From Pseudomonas sp. ISL-84 (lineage in GTDB: Bacteria; Bacillota; Bacilli; Bacillales; Cytobacillaceae): a stretch of DNA of 64,000 bases. The stretch covers positions 25,613-89,612 of the forward strand of contig JAGGRA010000014.1 in assembly GCA_018613035.1 (NCBI GenBank), written 5' to 3'. The notes beneath the pieces are model-generated. The model did not search any database and was not told the origin of the DNA. It saw nothing but the letters and a program-made list of their open reading frames with translations. The position numbers and the translations under genes were made by a program. This document shows, one piece after another, positions 18,800-28,036 of the stretch. Positions within the stretch are counted from its first letter, which is position 1, and every line of letters starts with the position of its first letter.

Positions 18800-20152
18800 T
18801 TAAGAATTCATTACATCATGCAATTCCAGGAATTTCGTGTTAAACTGCCCTTCCACAAATTTGTCATGGCTGAGAAGCTTTAGATGAAATGGTATTGTCG
18901 TATGTACACCTTCAACAACAAACTCACTTAAAGCTCTCTTCATTCGGGAAATGGCTTCTTCTCTAGTATTGCCGTACGTAATCACTTTTGCAATCATGGA
19001 ATCGTAATATGGTGGAATCATATAGCCAGGATATGCAGCAGAATCGACACGGACACCCAATCCGCCCGGCGGAAGATACATATTGATTTTGCCGGCAGAA
19101 GGCATAAAGTTCTTTTCAGGATTTTCTGCATTAATGCGGCATTCTATCGACCAGCCGTTAAATGTAACATCTTTCTGGGTGAAATTAAGCTTTTCACCTG
19201 ACGCAACCTTAATCTGCTCTTTAATCAAATCGACCCCAGTAACCATTTCGGTAACAGGATGCTCCACCTGGATACGTGTATTCATTTCCATAAAGTAGAA
19301 TCTGCGTTTTTGGTAATCGTAGATAAATTCTATCGTACCAGCGCCTGTATAATTAACTGCTTTGGCCGCTTTTACAGCAGCATTGCCCATCTCTTCCCGG
19401 GTTTCCCCATCAAGGGCAGGTGAAGGCGTTTCCTCCAAAAGCTTTTGCAAACGCCTCTGTATGGAACAATCCCTTTCTCCCAGATGAATGGTGTTACCGT
19501 AATTATCTGCTAGCACCTGGATCTCAACATGGCGGAAGTCCTCTATATATTTTTCAATATATACGCCAGGGTTTCCGAATGCCGTTAAGGCCTCCTGCTG
19601 AGTAATGGTGATTCCCTTAATCAGCTCCTGCTCAGTGCGCGCAACACGAATTCCTTTGCCGCCCCCCCCGGCAGTAGCTTTAATTATTACAGGATATTCA
19701 ATCTTCTCAGCAAGCTGAATGGCATCTTCCACATCTTTAATAATTCCGTTTGAACCGGGAACAATCGGAACTCCCGCTTCTTTCATCGTTTCCCTCGCAA
19801 TATCCTTCGTACCCATTTTGTTAATGGCTTCAGGTGTCGGACCGACAAAAATGATATTGCATTCCCTGCACAGATCGGCAAAGTCAGCATTTTCTGCCAG
19901 GAATCCGTACCCTGGATGGATTGCGTCACAGCCCGTAAGCTTTGCAACACTGATGATATTGGTAAAATTCAAATAGCTGTCCTTTGATGCAGTCGGGCCA
20001 ATGCAATAAGCCTCATCCGCAAGCTGAACATGCAGTGCTTCTCTGTCAGCCTCTGAAAAAACGGCTACAGATTCTATTCCCATTTCACGCGCTGCGCGGA
20101 TGATGCGAACAGCTATCTCTCCTCTGTTAGCAATCAAGAGTTTTTTTATCAT
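18800..20152 (-). CDS. accC: Acetyl-CoA carboxylase, biotin carboxylase subunit
   Basis: 450 residues. ATP-grasp enzyme: [19 protein letters not shown] at the N-terminus, glycine-rich ATP loop [14 protein letters not shown] (about 159-172), [17 protein letters not shown] and the catalytic [15 protein letters not shown]. Carboxylates biotin on AccB in the first step of fatty acid synthesis. Follows accB by 14 bases. Confidence 0.98.
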   Translation of the reverse strand: MIKKLLIANRGEIAVRIIRAAREMGIESVAVFSEADREALHVQLADEAYCIGPTASKDSYLNFTNIISVAKLTGCDAIHPGYGFLAENADFADLCRECNIIFVGPTPEAINKMGTKDIARETMKEAGVPIVPGSNGIIKDVEDAIQLAEKIEYPVIIKATAGGGGKGIRVARTEQELIKGITITQQEALTAFGNPGVYIEKYIEDFRHVEIQVLADNYGNTIHLGERDCSIQRRLQKLLEETPSPALDGETREEMGNAAVKAAKAVNYTGAGTIEFIYDYQKRRFYFMEMNTRIQVEHPVTEMVTGVDLIKEQIKVASGEKLNFTQKDVTFNGWSIECRINAENPEKNFMPSAGKINMYLPPGGLGVRVDSAAYPGYMIPPYYDSMIAKVITYGNTREEAISRMKRALSEFVVEGVHTTIPFHLKLLSHDKFVEGQFNTKFLELHDVMNS

Positions 20153-20166
20153 TCGGTAACCGCTCC

Positions 20167-20676
20167 TTATTCAGGCTTTACTAAAAATAGAGGCTGACCA
20201 TACTCTACTAACTGGCCGTCCTTAACAAGCACTTCTACAATTTCCCCATTGACTTCAGCTTCAATTTCATTGAACAGTTTCATTGCTTCCACTATGCAGA
20301 CAATAGAGTCTTTTGCAACTTTAGAACCTGCTTTAACATATGCATCCGCGTCAGGGGAAGAAGACTGATAGAAAGTCCCAACCATCGGGGATACAATTTT
20401 ATGTAGGTCTGCATCATCCGCTGCTTTAGCCTGAGGTGCAGGCTCCTTTGCAGGTGCTTCAGATCTAGGCTCTTCCACAGTTACAGCTGCAGCCTGAACA
20501 GGCTGCGGAGCAGGTGCAGGAGGAACTGCAGCTGGCTGAACTTGCTGCACAACAGCTGCTTCATTAACCTTTTTCTTCATTTTAATTTTTGAGCCTTCAT
20601 GCTCGTAAACGAATTCATCAATATTTGAATCATTAACAAGTTTGATTAATTCTCGTATTTCCTGTACTTTCAACAT
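20167..20676 (-). CDS. accB: Acetyl-CoA carboxylase, biotin carboxyl carrier protein
   Basis: 169 residues from the ATG at 20676 ([16 protein letters not shown]), which has AAGGGGTG five bases upstream and the family start; a longer frame to 20724 has no support. Ala/Pro-rich linker (about 45-85) and C-terminal biotinyl domain with [10 protein letters not shown], the Lys being the biotin site. First gene of accB-accC-yqhY. Confidence 0.96.
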   Translation of the reverse strand: MLKVQEIRELIKLVNDSNIDEFVYEHEGSKIKMKKKVNEAAVVQQVQPAAVPPAPAPQPVQAAAVTVEEPRSEAPAKEPAPQAKAADDADLHKIVSPMVGTFYQSSSPDADAYVKAGSKVAKDSIVCIVEAMKLFNEIEAEVNGEIVEVLVKDGQLVEYGQPLFLVKPE

Positions 20677-20802
20677 TTTGGCACCCCTTGTTTTCTCACT
20701 GCTTTCCATTCCCTCTTTCTCCAATTAAAAACTGGCCTTGGAAGAATAGAGAAAGAAAGAATAGGAATGTTCCGCATGATTTAATTATGACTAGATACTA
20801 AT

Positions 20803-20832
20803 ATCATACGATAAGACCTTATCAAAGTTCAA
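20803..20832 (-). promoter_or_regulatory. Candidate promoter of accB-accC
   Basis: Minus strand TTGAAC, 18 bases, TATGAT, a plausible sigma-A promoter about 130 bases before accB. The rest of the 314-bp divergent spacer (20677-20990) shows no operator I recognise and no sigma-D site for the chemoreceptor. Confidence 0.45.
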
Positions 20833-20990
20833 CATCGTATTGTGTACTGTATAACTTTTTCTCTATTCCGCCTCTAAAACCATTTTAATATTTCTAGAAA
20901 TTTTTGTGAAATGTTACGAAGGATTTTGGCGAAAAATCACGAAATACTGATCATTAAGGGGACTATAGTACCAGAGAGGATTGTATAAAT

Positions 20991-22469
20991 ATGAAAACAA
21001 TAGATGAAATAAAGAAAGAAGATCTTATAAGCAAAAATTCGCTTGTAGTAAAGGCTGCTTTAATAAGCGTTATATTGGCAGCCCTCGTAGATATAGCCTT
21101 GAAAAAAGATATGGCTGTTATCCTATCTATTATTATTGCCGGTGGAATTGGTGTAGGAATAGTGGCTGCACTCCATTTTTCCAAAAAATTTATGTCTGCC
21201 ATCCCTTTTTTGGCCATATTTTTGGTTGCTAGTGTGCTATTCATTATCATGGAAAATAGCGTTTCGCCGACTGCATATTTTTTAGTCTATTTTATTCTTG
21301 CAACAGCGGCAATTTATATGGACGGGAAGATTTTATGGCTTTCATCGGCAATTGGCCTTATTGTTATTTCCATTTTTACATACCTCCATCATAGTCAGCT
21401 GCCGCTGGAAGCAAAAAATTATGCCACCATTTATTTGCTTTTTATGCTGGTCACTATTATGCTCTCTTTTCAGCTTTCCATCTCGAAAAAACTATCAGAA
21501 AATATTGTATCTTCTCAGAAGGAAACTGAAAATCTGCTGCAGCAGAACCTTAAAATTAAAAAGACAATCGAGAATAGTACTGCAAGCGTTTCATTCATGA
21601 TTGAAGAAGTAAAAAAAATGAGCCAGGAGAATTACCATTCCGCAAGGGAAATGAGTTATACAATCGGGGAGATTTCTGCAGGAATACAAACCCAATCAGA
21701 TACCATCCTGGATATCACCAGTTCTTTGGATAGATCGAATAAAGTGGTTAGCAGTACGAATGAATTAGTTGGAAAATTGCATAATGATGCTGTGAAAGCA
21801 GAGAAAATTACCCAGAGCGGAAATGCAATTGTAAATAAACTCATAAATGATATGTCACTTTCATTTAATGAAATGCAGAAGGTTCATGAACATATATCTT
21901 CACTATCGGAAACAGTGAAAGAAACCTCCCATTTTGCTGATAAGATACAAGAAATTTCAGAGCAGACCAACCTGCTTGCCCTTAATGCCTCCATTGAAGC
22001 TGCGCGTGCTGGAGAAAGCGGTAAAGGCTTTGCTGTTGTAGCGGAAGAAGTAAGAAAATTAGCAGATATTACAAGAAAAACAGCAAATCAAATATCAGAG
22101 AACCTTTGCAATGTGATACAAGAAACGGAGCAATCCAAAGCCAATGTAAACTCCACTGGCGATAAATTAACGGCAAATCTTGATCTGGCCTCACAAACTG
22201 AGAGTGCTTTTGAAAACATCCATGAAACCTTTTTAAAGCTCAAAAAAGATATATCAAATTACAAGTCTTTAAGCAATCAAATTCATCAGTCCTCTTCTTC
22301 TATAGGAATATCAATCGGGGAGTTTAGTTCAGTTGTAGAGGAGGCAGGCGCTTCCCTCCAGGAAATCTCCTCCTCTGTTGCATTCCAGACAAAGCAATAT
22401 GAGCATCTTGTGGAATCGATTAATAAAGCCCATTTTTCGATGGAACACCTGGTTAATCTTCAAAAATAG
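20991..22469 (+). CDS. Methyl-accepting chemotaxis protein with six membrane segments
   Basis: 492 residues. The N-terminal third is a block of six hydrophobic segments (about 19-38, 42-64, 69-89, 94-111, 114-132, 143-162) with only short loops, so no large extracellular sensor domain. The cytoplasmic part is a coiled-coil MCP domain with the conserved tip [20 protein letters not shown] followed by [20 protein letters not shown]. No HAMP domain is evident. It probably senses through the membrane or an internal state such as redox or membrane energy (inference). It is the only + strand gene in an 18-kb minus block and is not part of the B. subtilis order here. The ribosome site is AGAGAGGATT. 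Confidence 0.9.
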   Translation: MKTIDEIKKEDLISKNSLVVKAALISVILAALVDIALKKDMAVILSIIIAGGIGVGIVAALHFSKKFMSAIPFLAIFLVASVLFIIMENSVSPTAYFLVYFILATAAIYMDGKILWLSSAIGLIVISIFTYLHHSQLPLEAKNYATIYLLFMLVTIMLSFQLSISKKLSENIVSSQKETENLLQQNLKIKKTIENSTASVSFMIEEVKKMSQENYHSAREMSYTIGEISAGIQTQSDTILDITSSLDRSNKVVSSTNELVGKLHNDAVKAEKITQSGNAIVNKLINDMSLSFNEMQKVHEHISSLSETVKETSHFADKIQEISEQTNLLALNASIEAARAGESGKGFAVVAEEVRKLADITRKTANQISENLCNVIQETEQSKANVNSTGDKLTANLDLASQTESAFENIHETFLKLKKDISNYKSLSNQIHQSSSSIGISIGEFSSVVEEAGASLQEISSSVAFQTKQYEHLVESINKAHFSMEHLVNLQK

Positions 22470-22490
22470 CCTAATAACATTTATAAAAAC

Positions 22491-22528
22491 TAAAAGGTGC
22501 CCGCAAGTTATTCTACGGGCACCCTTTT
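22491..22528. terminator. Bidirectional terminator between MCP and spoIIIAH
   Basis: Stem AAAGGTGCCCG / CGGGCACCCTTT with T-run on the plus strand and A-run before it, serving both convergent genes. Confidence 0.9.
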
Positions 22529-22537
22529 TGGTTCTGA

Positions 22538-23077
22538 TTACTTGGCAATTTGGAATTCAACCGCAACTGCTTCAAGCTGTCCAATTTCATTTCTTACTTC
22601 CTGAATGATATTGTTTGCAGCAGAAGGCGAATGATCTTTAGCTTTTACTGTAATTTGAACTTTTTTTCCATCAGCGCGAACGAGGACATCTTCGTAATCC
22701 ATTGCTCTGATTAACGTTTCAAGCATTGCTTCTTTTTGGGCTATTTCATTTAATTCATCGATTTGATCCTTTGCTTTCATTCTTTCTTCAGCAGGAAGAT
22801 CTGTCTGTCCCAACACTGTTGTAAGTTCTTCTTTCATGCGGCTGCGCTCGTCATCAAGCTGAAGGCGAAGCGTTTCAAACATTTCATCGCTGGCTGTGTT
22901 TGTAATAATGGCATTGCCATCTTCACTCTCAACTGCTTCCATTTCGCCATTTGCCTTCTCCTCCATTGCAGCTAAATCATTTCCTTTTTGCTCAGGAGAT
23001 GTAACATAATACACGGATAACACAACCACCAAACTTAGCATTGTTAATAACCAGACCGTTTGTTTCTTTAAAAGCAT
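22538..23077 (-). CDS. spoIIIAH: Stage III sporulation protein SpoIIIAH
   Basis: 179 residues. One N-terminal membrane segment (about 8-26, VWLLTMLSLVVVLSVYYV), an acidic linker, and a C-terminal YscJ-like ring-building domain. The extracellular domain binds forespore SpoIIQ to form the channel between mother cell and forespore. Last gene of the spoIIIA operon, three bases after spoIIIAG. Confidence 0.95.
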   Translation of the reverse strand: MLLKKQTVWLLTMLSLVVVLSVYYVTSPEQKGNDLAAMEEKANGEMEAVESEDGNAIITNTASDEMFETLRLQLDDERSRMKEELTTVLGQTDLPAEERMKAKDQIDELNEIAQKEAMLETLIRAMDYEDVLVRADGKKVQITVKAKDHSPSAANNIIQEVRNEIGQLEAVAVEFQIAK

Positions 23078-23080
23078 CTA

Positions 23081-23749
23081 TTATTCCCCCTTAGTTTTTT
23101 TAGGCATTACAGAAACTCTGTGGCTTGGTACATCAAGCGCTCTTGTAACTGCCTCAATAATCCATTTTTTCACTTGTATATTTTCAGCTCCCTTTGCAAC
23201 CACCAGTACACCCCTGATTTCAGGTTTCTTGGTTTCTATTACAATCGGAACCTCTTTCTCGCCATTTCGGACAATCACAAGCTGTTCCTCCTGTGACTGG
23301 TCCTCTACCTTTCTTTTGCCGCCTTCCCGATCTATTTCATCGGTTGTTTGTTTTTGGGTCGTTTTGTTTTTTTCAAGGACTTTCTTCTCTGTTGCATCCA
23401 CATTGACGACAACCGTGGCATCATCAACACCGACAATTGCATCAAGGGCCTCTTTTATTTGTGCTTCATATGCCTTTTCATAATTGGCAATTTCGTCATT
23501 TCCCCCGGATTGTTTCTGGCCAAATACAGGCACCTCTTCCTCTTGCTTCGCCTCATCCCCGTTTTTAAAAACGGACATGTCTTCAGTGGAAGCATTCTCT
23601 TTAAACAGCGTGTTGCTGATCAGCATGATAGCTGCGCCAAAGAGGAGAACAAGAAGCAAGTATTGGTATTTTCCAGCTTTTTTATCGGGCTGCCCGTCTT
23701 TGGAGAATAATTTTCTTAACCATGTGAAAGGACCTTTTTCATTATCCAT
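23081..23749 (-). CDS. spoIIIAG: Stage III sporulation protein SpoIIIAG
   Basis: 222 residues, one membrane segment (about 29-46, YQYLLLVLLFGAAIMLI) and an extracellular ring domain with DAIVGVDDATVVVNVDATEKK and RGVLVVAKGAE. Forms the large ring of the SpoIIIA-SpoIIQ channel. Overlaps spoIIIAF by eight bases, indicating coupled translation. Confidence 0.95.
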   Translation of the reverse strand: MDNEKGPFTWLRKLFSKDGQPDKKAGKYQYLLLVLLFGAAIMLISNTLFKENASTEDMSVFKNGDEAKQEEEVPVFGQKQSGGNDEIANYEKAYEAQIKEALDAIVGVDDATVVVNVDATEKKVLEKNKTTQKQTTDEIDREGGKRKVEDQSQEEQLVIVRNGEKEVPIVIETKKPEIRGVLVVAKGAENIQVKKWIIEAVTRALDVPSHRVSVMPKKTKGE

Positions 23750-24377
23750 CCCTATCCATATTCCCCCCTTCTACCAGTACTTCGATTGATTTTGCGTCTA
23801 CATTCCATTTTTGTGCGAGAAGAGAAGCGACTCTTTTTGCCTCATCATCATGTTCAGCCCTGCTGGATGGAAGAGGTTCCCCGGTATTGATTTCCACTTT
23901 TTTGACCACTTCTACAGCTTCAGCTTCTGCATCCTTTGCTTTTAATTGGATCATGACCTTTTGCAGGTTATCCGGGAAGGCTTGATTACTGCTTTCATCT
24001 ACTAAAATATCAATGTTAGCAATTTCCAGACCGTACTGTTCCATCAACTCCTCTTCTGCGTCCTGTTTCATGTGGACAGCCATTTGTTCTAAAATATATG
24101 CATCACTTGAGGCTTGTATTTCTTTTTTCTTCATTTCTATTAAATTTTCCATATTTTTTTCACCGGACGCCTCAAAAACAGGCACTGATACAAAAGCTTC
24201 TTCAAAGTCACTTGATATAAGTTTTAAAATTGGAGTAAGAATAATTGCGATGAGCAGGAGCCCTGTCACCATTTTTGTATATTTCTGCAGCTTTGAGCTC
24301 GGAAGGAGCATATCGATGACAGTGGCCAGCAGAACAAATAATATAATATTTGTTATCCATTCCTTTATAAAATCCAC
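23742..24377 (-). CDS. spoIIIAF: Stage III sporulation protein SpoIIIAF
   Basis: 211 residues, two N-terminal membrane segments (about 8-25 and 34-52) and a soluble domain with a ring-building fold. MDFIKEWITNIILFVLLATVI is a typical start. Part of the mother-cell channel; 11 bases after spoIIIAE. Confidence 0.94.
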   Translation of the reverse strand: MDFIKEWITNIILFVLLATVIDMLLPSSKLQKYTKMVTGLLLIAIILTPILKLISSDFEEAFVSVPVFEASGEKNMENLIEMKKKEIQASSDAYILEQMAVHMKQDAEEELMEQYGLEIANIDILVDESSNQAFPDNLQKVMIQLKAKDAEAEAVEVVKKVEINTGEPLPSSRAEHDDEAKRVASLLAQKWNVDAKSIEVLVEGGNMDRDG

Positions 24378-24388
24378 TTCATCCCCCC

Positions 24389-25588
24389 CTATCTGACCAT
24401 CATGGTCAAATTCCCGGCAGCAATAATGACAGTAATACTAAGGAAAAACATCAAGGATACAATGGCCAAAGCGGCAAAAACGTATATAACACTTTTGCTG
24501 ATAATATCCAGGCAGGATATTATCGGGCCTCCTCCCAACGGCTGCAAAATGGCAGCTGCAAATTTATATATAAACGCAATCATTAGTATTTTGATTGCCG
24601 GAAAAGCTGCTATGATCAGGAGGATCGCTACACCTGCTATACCTACTGTATTTTTTAAAAGAACCGAAGCGCTGATTACAGTATCTGTAGCATCGGTAAA
24701 CATCCTTCCGATAACCGGAATAAAATTGCCTGTGATAAACTTTGCTGTACGAATTGTAATTCCATCGGTAACTGCAGCGGAGGCTCCCTGTACTGAGATG
24801 ACTCCCAAAAACACTGTCAGGAACATGCCGAGAAGCCCTATACTCCAGTTTCGGAGCAGATTGGCAAGCTGGGTCACCTTGTAATGCTCGGAAAGGGTGC
24901 TGACAATACTTAGCAATGCTGATAAAAATAGGAGCGGAAGGATGACATATTGAATAAATAAGCCGCTGACATTCATTAAGAATAAAATCACGGGGTGAAA
25001 AAAAGCAGCTGATACCACTCCTCCGGACGAAGCAATTAGAGCTAGCAGCAGTGGAATTAGGGCCATTATGAAGGAAACCATCGTTGAAATTGTTTCTTGT
25101 GTGTAGTCAATCGCTACATGAAAGCTATTAAGGGCAATAATGATTAAAACCATAAACACAATTGCATACGCCGCTTTGCTGACTGTGCTTTTTTCAAACG
25201 AATTTTGCAGAGACTGCAGAAACATGCTGAACACCGTCAGCAAAATTAATGTGCCGAGCAATTTTCCGTTTACAATAAACTCATGAAATATAAACTTCAT
25301 TGCGCCGGTACCCCATTCTTTAAGTGAGAATTCCTTATCCCCCTTGATGAATTCATAGAGGCTCCCTTTTTGGCTTTCCGGCAAAAAACCGCCATACTCT
25401 GTCGTAATTTCTTCCCAAAACCCTTTTAGTTCATCCAGATCAAGGGAATCCACCTGCGACTCCACTAAATCCTGGGGGGAAATCGTATCATCTACTTCGC
25501 CGGTCTTTGGTGAGGCTTGTACAAATGGTGCGAGTAAAAAAAATAGGATTATATTGGACAATAAAATTTTCTGCATCCTTTGCTTCAT
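24389..25588 (-). CDS. spoIIIAE: Stage III sporulation protein SpoIIIAE
   Basis: 399 residues with a signal peptide (about 1-25, ending FVQAS), an extracellular N-terminal part, and about eight membrane segments. A transporter-like multi-pass component of the feeding-tube channel. About 100 bases of non-coding DNA separate it from spoIIIAD. Confidence 0.95.
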   Translation of the reverse strand: MKQRMQKILLSNIILFFLLAPFVQASPKTGEVDDTISPQDLVESQVDSLDLDELKGFWEEITTEYGGFLPESQKGSLYEFIKGDKEFSLKEWGTGAMKFIFHEFIVNGKLLGTLILLTVFSMFLQSLQNSFEKSTVSKAAYAIVFMVLIIIALNSFHVAIDYTQETISTMVSFIMALIPLLLALIASSGGVVSAAFFHPVILFLMNVSGLFIQYVILPLLFLSALLSIVSTLSEHYKVTQLANLLRNWSIGLLGMFLTVFLGVISVQGASAAVTDGITIRTAKFITGNFIPVIGRMFTDATDTVISASVLLKNTVGIAGVAILLIIAAFPAIKILMIAFIYKFAAAILQPLGGGPIISCLDIISKSVIYVFAALAIVSLMFFLSITVIIAAGNLTMMVR

Positions 25589-25691
25589 TTTTTCACCTCT
25601 TTTATAAGACCCTATCTTGCAGCTTTACCAGCATAAGGGGGCTTGTCTTGCATAACAGGCCTGCTAAGGTTGATTGTCCGGCCAGCTCCAT

Positions 25692-26081
25692 TTAACTTGG
25701 AATCATCTGGATGATTGTTTCAATCAATACAGTCAGAATTGGGATGGCCATTGCCAGGATCAGGATTTTTCCGCCCATTTCGATTTTTGCCGCAATAGCC
25801 CCCTGTCCTGCATCTTTCGTAATTTGAGCAGCAAATTCAGCAATATAAGCAATCCCAATTATTTTTAAAATCGTTTCTACATATACAATGTTGACCTTTG
25901 CATTTATAGCAATCTTTTCAATCATGTGAATAATAGCGTAGATCTGGTCGACCAGAAACAGGAAAATGGCACAGCCTACAAAAACAATCAGTAAAAAGGC
26001 AAAATTAGGTTTTTGTTCTTTCACAATCAGTGCAAGGAACGTTGCAACCAGAGAGAATCCGGCTATTTGAAGAATTTCAAT
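25692..26081 (-). CDS. spoIIIAD: Stage III sporulation protein SpoIIIAD, apparent ATT start
   Basis: In-frame ATG, GTG or TTG codons are absent upstream of a GTG at 26024 that would cut off the conserved N-terminus. Extending to ATT at 26081 gives 129 residues, (I/M)EILQIAGFSLVATFLALI onward, which lines up with family members that start MEIIQI. The strong site AAAGGGGGG lies seven bases before this ATT, right after the spoIIIAC stop. The protein has three to four membrane segments and the conserved YVETILKIIGIAYIAEF. The ATT start is inferred. Confidence 0.85.
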   Translation of the reverse strand: MEILQIAGFSLVATFLALIVKEQKPNFAFLLIVFVGCAIFLFLVDQIYAIIHMIEKIAINAKVNIVYVETILKIIGIAYIAEFAAQITKDAGQGAIAAKIEMGGKILILAMAIPILTVLIETIIQMIPS

Positions 26082-26095
26082 GGCTAAGCCCCCCT

Positions 26096-26302
26096 TTAGC
26101 TCTGAAATAAGAACACTGATTTTATTTTTTGGAATAGGTTATCTACAATAGATGCAACCATGAATAAAATATAAATAAAGCCGAAAAGCGTAACCCACTG
26201 TGCATATTCCTTTTTTCCGACCTGATCCAAAATCGTATGCAAAAAGGCTACTACGATCCCAACACCCGCAATTTTGAATATGATATCAACCTCTAACCCC
26301 AT
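26096..26302 (-). CDS. spoIIIAC: Stage III sporulation protein SpoIIIAC
   Basis: 68 residues with two membrane segments (about 7-25 and 38-57). GVGIVVAFLHTILDQVGKKE fits the family. GGAGGAGAGATGG precedes the ATG. It forms a pair with spoIIIAD, 14 bases downstream. Confidence 0.93.
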   Translation of the reverse strand: MGLEVDIIFKIAGVGIVVAFLHTILDQVGKKEYAQWVTLFGFIYILFMVASIVDNLFQKIKSVFLFQS

Positions 26303-26362
26303 CCATCTCTCCTCCTAAGCTCTGTCCAGAATCCGGCAGCCCATAGCTGCTGCCCGCAAAAA

Positions 26363-26878
26363 CTACATTAATAAAATGATTAAAAGCAGTCCCGATAAAA
26401 ATCCGAGGCTTTTGACCATTCTTTCGTATTTCACTTGCTTATCATGCGCATCTGCTTCTTCCCGTTCGAGATGTGAAAGGGTAAGCATAATCTGCTTTTG
26501 CTGCGAGATCCGGTCATGCCGCCCAAGTGTTTCCCCAAATTGCTTCATAATCTCGAATTCACCTTGTTTAAAAGCGGTCAATTTCCATATTTCTTTTAAG
26601 CTTTGTTCCCAGGCATCCTTAACAGTTGTCTCAGAGTCAGTCAATTTTTTAGCAAAGGATTCGAAAAACCATGATAAAGGCTTAGGCAACTGGGCAGAAA
26701 GCCTTCTGGCTGCTTCATGAAGCGGTGTATGGCCGTACATTATTTCAGCCTCCAGGGACTGCAGGGCCGATTTCAGCTGCCGCAGCTGACGTGGCCGTTC
26801 AGTCAGATGTCTCGAGGCTTCAAATCCAGCCCAAGTTGTAGCGATTATAATAAATACAGCTCCAATTAGCTTCATCAT
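26363..26878 (-). CDS. spoIIIAB: Stage III sporulation protein SpoIIIAB
   Basis: 171 residues, N-terminal and C-terminal membrane segments (about 3-20 and 155-171) around a helical domain, resembling GspF-type secretion proteins in part. RHLTERPRQLRQLKSALQSL and LEAEIMYGHTPLHEA are the recognisable region. The start abuts the spoIIIAA stop directly. Confidence 0.93.
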   Translation of the reverse strand: MMKLIGAVFIIIATTWAGFEASRHLTERPRQLRQLKSALQSLEAEIMYGHTPLHEAARRLSAQLPKPLSWFFESFAKKLTDSETTVKDAWEQSLKEIWKLTAFKQGEFEIMKQFGETLGRHDRISQQKQIMLTLSHLEREEADAHDKQVKYERMVKSLGFLSGLLLIILLM

Positions 26879-27802
26879 TTAGGTCACTCTCACTTCTTGC
26901 AGGAGCTCCTTGCCTGAAGCATCCTTAATACAAGTAATGCTGCCTGGTCCGTCCCTCCTGCTGAGTTCAATAAACCGCTGAAAAATTCCCATATCCAAAA
27001 CTGCTTTTAAAGTGGGCCGTTTCTTAATTTCTTCCAGGGAGTTACCATGCGTGGTCATAATCAGTTTGATTCCGGCATTTACTGCCTCCATTATGGCTTC
27101 CGCATCTTCCTGCCTCCCAATTTCATCGACAACTAACACCTCCGGGCTCATTGAACGGATCATCATCATCATCCCCTCTGCTTTCGGGCACGCATCAAGG
27201 ACATCAATTCTGTGTCCAAATGACATTTGTGGAATTCCATTTACACAGCCTGCGATTTCCGAACGTTCATCAATAACACCCACCTTGCTCGCCTGAAATG
27301 TCCCATCCGGGTCCCCGGATGATATAATTCTCGCTATATCTCTCAGCAATGTGGTTTTACCTGTTTGCGGCGGTCCGATGATCATTGTGTGCTGCCAGCC
27401 TTCATTGTAGATGCGCCGAATCAGCTTTTGGGCAATCCCGATTTTTTCTCTGGCAATTCTTATGTTAAAAGAAGAAATATTTCTGATTGCCTTTACTTTT
27501 CCTTCTTCAAGAATCACTTTCCCGGCGAGTCCAACACGATGGCCCCCTTCAATCGTGATATAGCCCCTTTTCAATTCTTCTTCGAGTGTATAAATGGAAA
27601 AATGGCTTATCTTATTCAACAAGTGGACCGCATCCTCCGAATCAACAATGTAAGGAAGGAAATGAGGCATACCCTTCGTAGTCAATTCGAGCGGCCTGTT
27701 AATACGGACTCTTATTTCTTCCAGATCCTTCAAAAAATGTGGAGGGATTTGCTTCAGCTTCTCAGAAATTTTTTTCGGCAAAAAGGCTAAAATCGTTTCC
27801 AT
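26879..27802 (-). CDS. spoIIIAA: Stage III sporulation protein SpoIIIAA, ATPase
   Basis: 307 residues from the ATG at 27802, with GGAGG seven bases upstream; this is the B. subtilis length, while a longer frame to 27907 covers the promoter. Secretion-type ATPase with Walker A IGPPQTGKTTLLRDIAR and Walker B EVLVVDEIGRQEDAEA. Powers or assembles the SpoIIIA channel. First gene of the operon, preceded by a sigma-E promoter. Confidence 0.96.
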   Translation of the reverse strand: METILAFLPKKISEKLKQIPPHFLKDLEEIRVRINRPLELTTKGMPHFLPYIVDSEDAVHLLNKISHFSIYTLEEELKRGYITIEGGHRVGLAGKVILEEGKVKAIRNISSFNIRIAREKIGIAQKLIRRIYNEGWQHTMIIGPPQTGKTTLLRDIARIISSGDPDGTFQASKVGVIDERSEIAGCVNGIPQMSFGHRIDVLDACPKAEGMMMMIRSMSPEVLVVDEIGRQEDAEAIMEAVNAGIKLIMTTHGNSLEEIKKRPTLKAVLDMGIFQRFIELSRRDGPGSITCIKDASGKELLQEVRVT

Positions 27803-27856
27803 GTTCGGTCCTCCATTTTTAAATATTTCGTTTCGGACTAGCTTCTCATTATTTAA

Positions 27857-27884
27857 AATGTATGCCTGCAACAAAACATTATGA
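27857..27884 (-). promoter_or_regulatory. Sigma-E promoter of the spoIIIA operon
   Basis: Minus strand TCATAAT, 13 bases, CATACATT, close to the sigma-E consensus (ATA-type -35 and CATACAnT -10), about 50 bases before spoIIIAA. Expected for mother-cell expression. Confidence 0.75.
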
Positions 27885-28036
27885 CTTTGATTTGCTGGCT
27901 CTCCCATTTTCTTTGGGACGAGTTTACTTTTCTAATTTAGATAACTAAAAGCAAATTTTAAATTCCAATCGGAGTAAAAAATTTGCTTTTCCAAAAAATA
28001 AGCCTATGCAAAATTAAAAAAGGCTGGTGTTAATAT

